The notes beneath the pieces are model-generated. The model worked only from the letters and a program-made list of their open reading frames with translations, ran no database searches and had not been told where the DNA came from. Shown in pieces: positions 21,802-21,859 of a DNA stretch of 21,859 nucleotides. The DNA is taken from positions 1 through 21,859 of the forward strand of contig JAMCYN010000088.1 in assembly GCA_023474015.1 (NCBI GenBank), in the 5' to 3' direction. Origin of the DNA: Armatimonadota bacterium. Its GTDB lineage: Bacteria > Armatimonadota > UBA5829. A program made the translations under genes and the position numbers. Positions within the stretch are counted from its first letter, which is position 1; every line of letters starts with the position of its first letter.

Positions 21802-21859
21802 TTGAGTAACATTGCGCGGGAAGTTATCCCCATCAATATTGAAGATGAATTGAAGCGCT
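21802..21859 (+). CDS. gyrA: DNA gyrase subunit A, N-terminal fragment
   Basis: Only the first 19 codons are present. From the TTG at 21802 the frame reads MSNIAREVIPINIEDELKR. The VIPINIEDELK stretch is the characteristic opening of GyrA (family form IIPINIEEEMKxSYLDYAM). AGAGGA lies nine bases upstream and a strong promoter (21728-21757) precedes it. GyrA forms the DNA-cleaving and rejoining core of gyrase with GyrB and introduces negative supercoils. No gyrB is seen upstream, so gyrA stands as its own transcription unit behind the repeat island. ParC shares the fold but rarely this exact start; the sequence to the right would settle it. Confidence 0.85.
   Translation, partial: MSNIAREVIPINIEDELKR

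Overview
The window (21,859 bases) comes from a bacterial chromosome. It is moderately GC-rich, uses many TTG start codons with clear Shine-Dalgarno sites, and has sigma70-like promoters (TTGACA/TATAAT types). Its intergenic spaces are crowded with short inverted and tandem repeats. The content is core housekeeping plus membrane and regulatory genes (uracil-DNA glycosylase family 4, HIT protein, TatD, NifS, ManA, MoxR operon, O-antigen ligase-like protein, GyrA). No phage, plasmid or CRISPR sequence was seen. The lineage cannot be fixed from the sequence. An uncultured, Armatimonadota-like or similarly deep-branching phylum would fit, but that is a guess.

Layout. At 1-570 (minus) a HIT-family gene overlaps the start of a family 4 uracil-DNA glycosylase gene that runs off the left edge. 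An alpha/beta-hydrolase (709-1488) is divergent from it, with two back-to-back promoters between them. tatD (1787-2560) follows, flanked by two repeat-filled spacers. At 2962-6695 lies a tight plus-strand operon: a polytopic membrane protein, a DUF4129 protein, a DUF4350 protein and a MoxR AAA+ ATPase. The DUF58 gene that usually follows MoxR is absent. Instead a convergent two-gene cassette (a ClpP-fold serine dehydrogenase-proteinase homologue and a 71-residue protein) with its own promoter occupies 6754-7856.

A STAS-domain (anti-anti-sigma-like) gene at 7987-8367 is preceded, on the minus strand, by what I read as a cyclic di-AMP (ydaO/yuaA-type) riboswitch at about 8384-8500. This is the most notable feature of the window. 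Divergent from it are a class I mannose-6-phosphate isomerase gene and a cysteine desulfurase gene. Further along are a secreted thioredoxin-fold protein lacking catalytic cysteines (11003-11509), a membrane PAS-PAS-PAS-PP2C phosphatase of the SpoIIE/RsbU type (11773-14043), and a convergent O-antigen ligase-like/TPR membrane protein (14055-16190). The PP2C protein is the kind of enzyme that acts on STAS proteins, so it and the STAS gene could belong to one partner-switching pathway.

The right part holds a 41-residue lysine-rich protein and a tandem pair of secreted paralogues of about 610-620 residues. Their mature N-termini are almost identical at DNA level while the rest has diverged, which suggests gene conversion. 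Next come a small DUF948-like membrane/coiled-coil protein, an ~860-base gene-free repeat island (20938-21801), and the first 19 codons of gyrA behind a strong promoter.

Repeat architecture: several gaps (1489-1786, 2561-2961, 10903-11002, 16191-16347, 20356-20496) each contain short-period (7-9 base) repeat arrays, nearly always as an inverted pair able to fold into a long hairpin. Some arrays reach into the stop codons of neighbouring genes.
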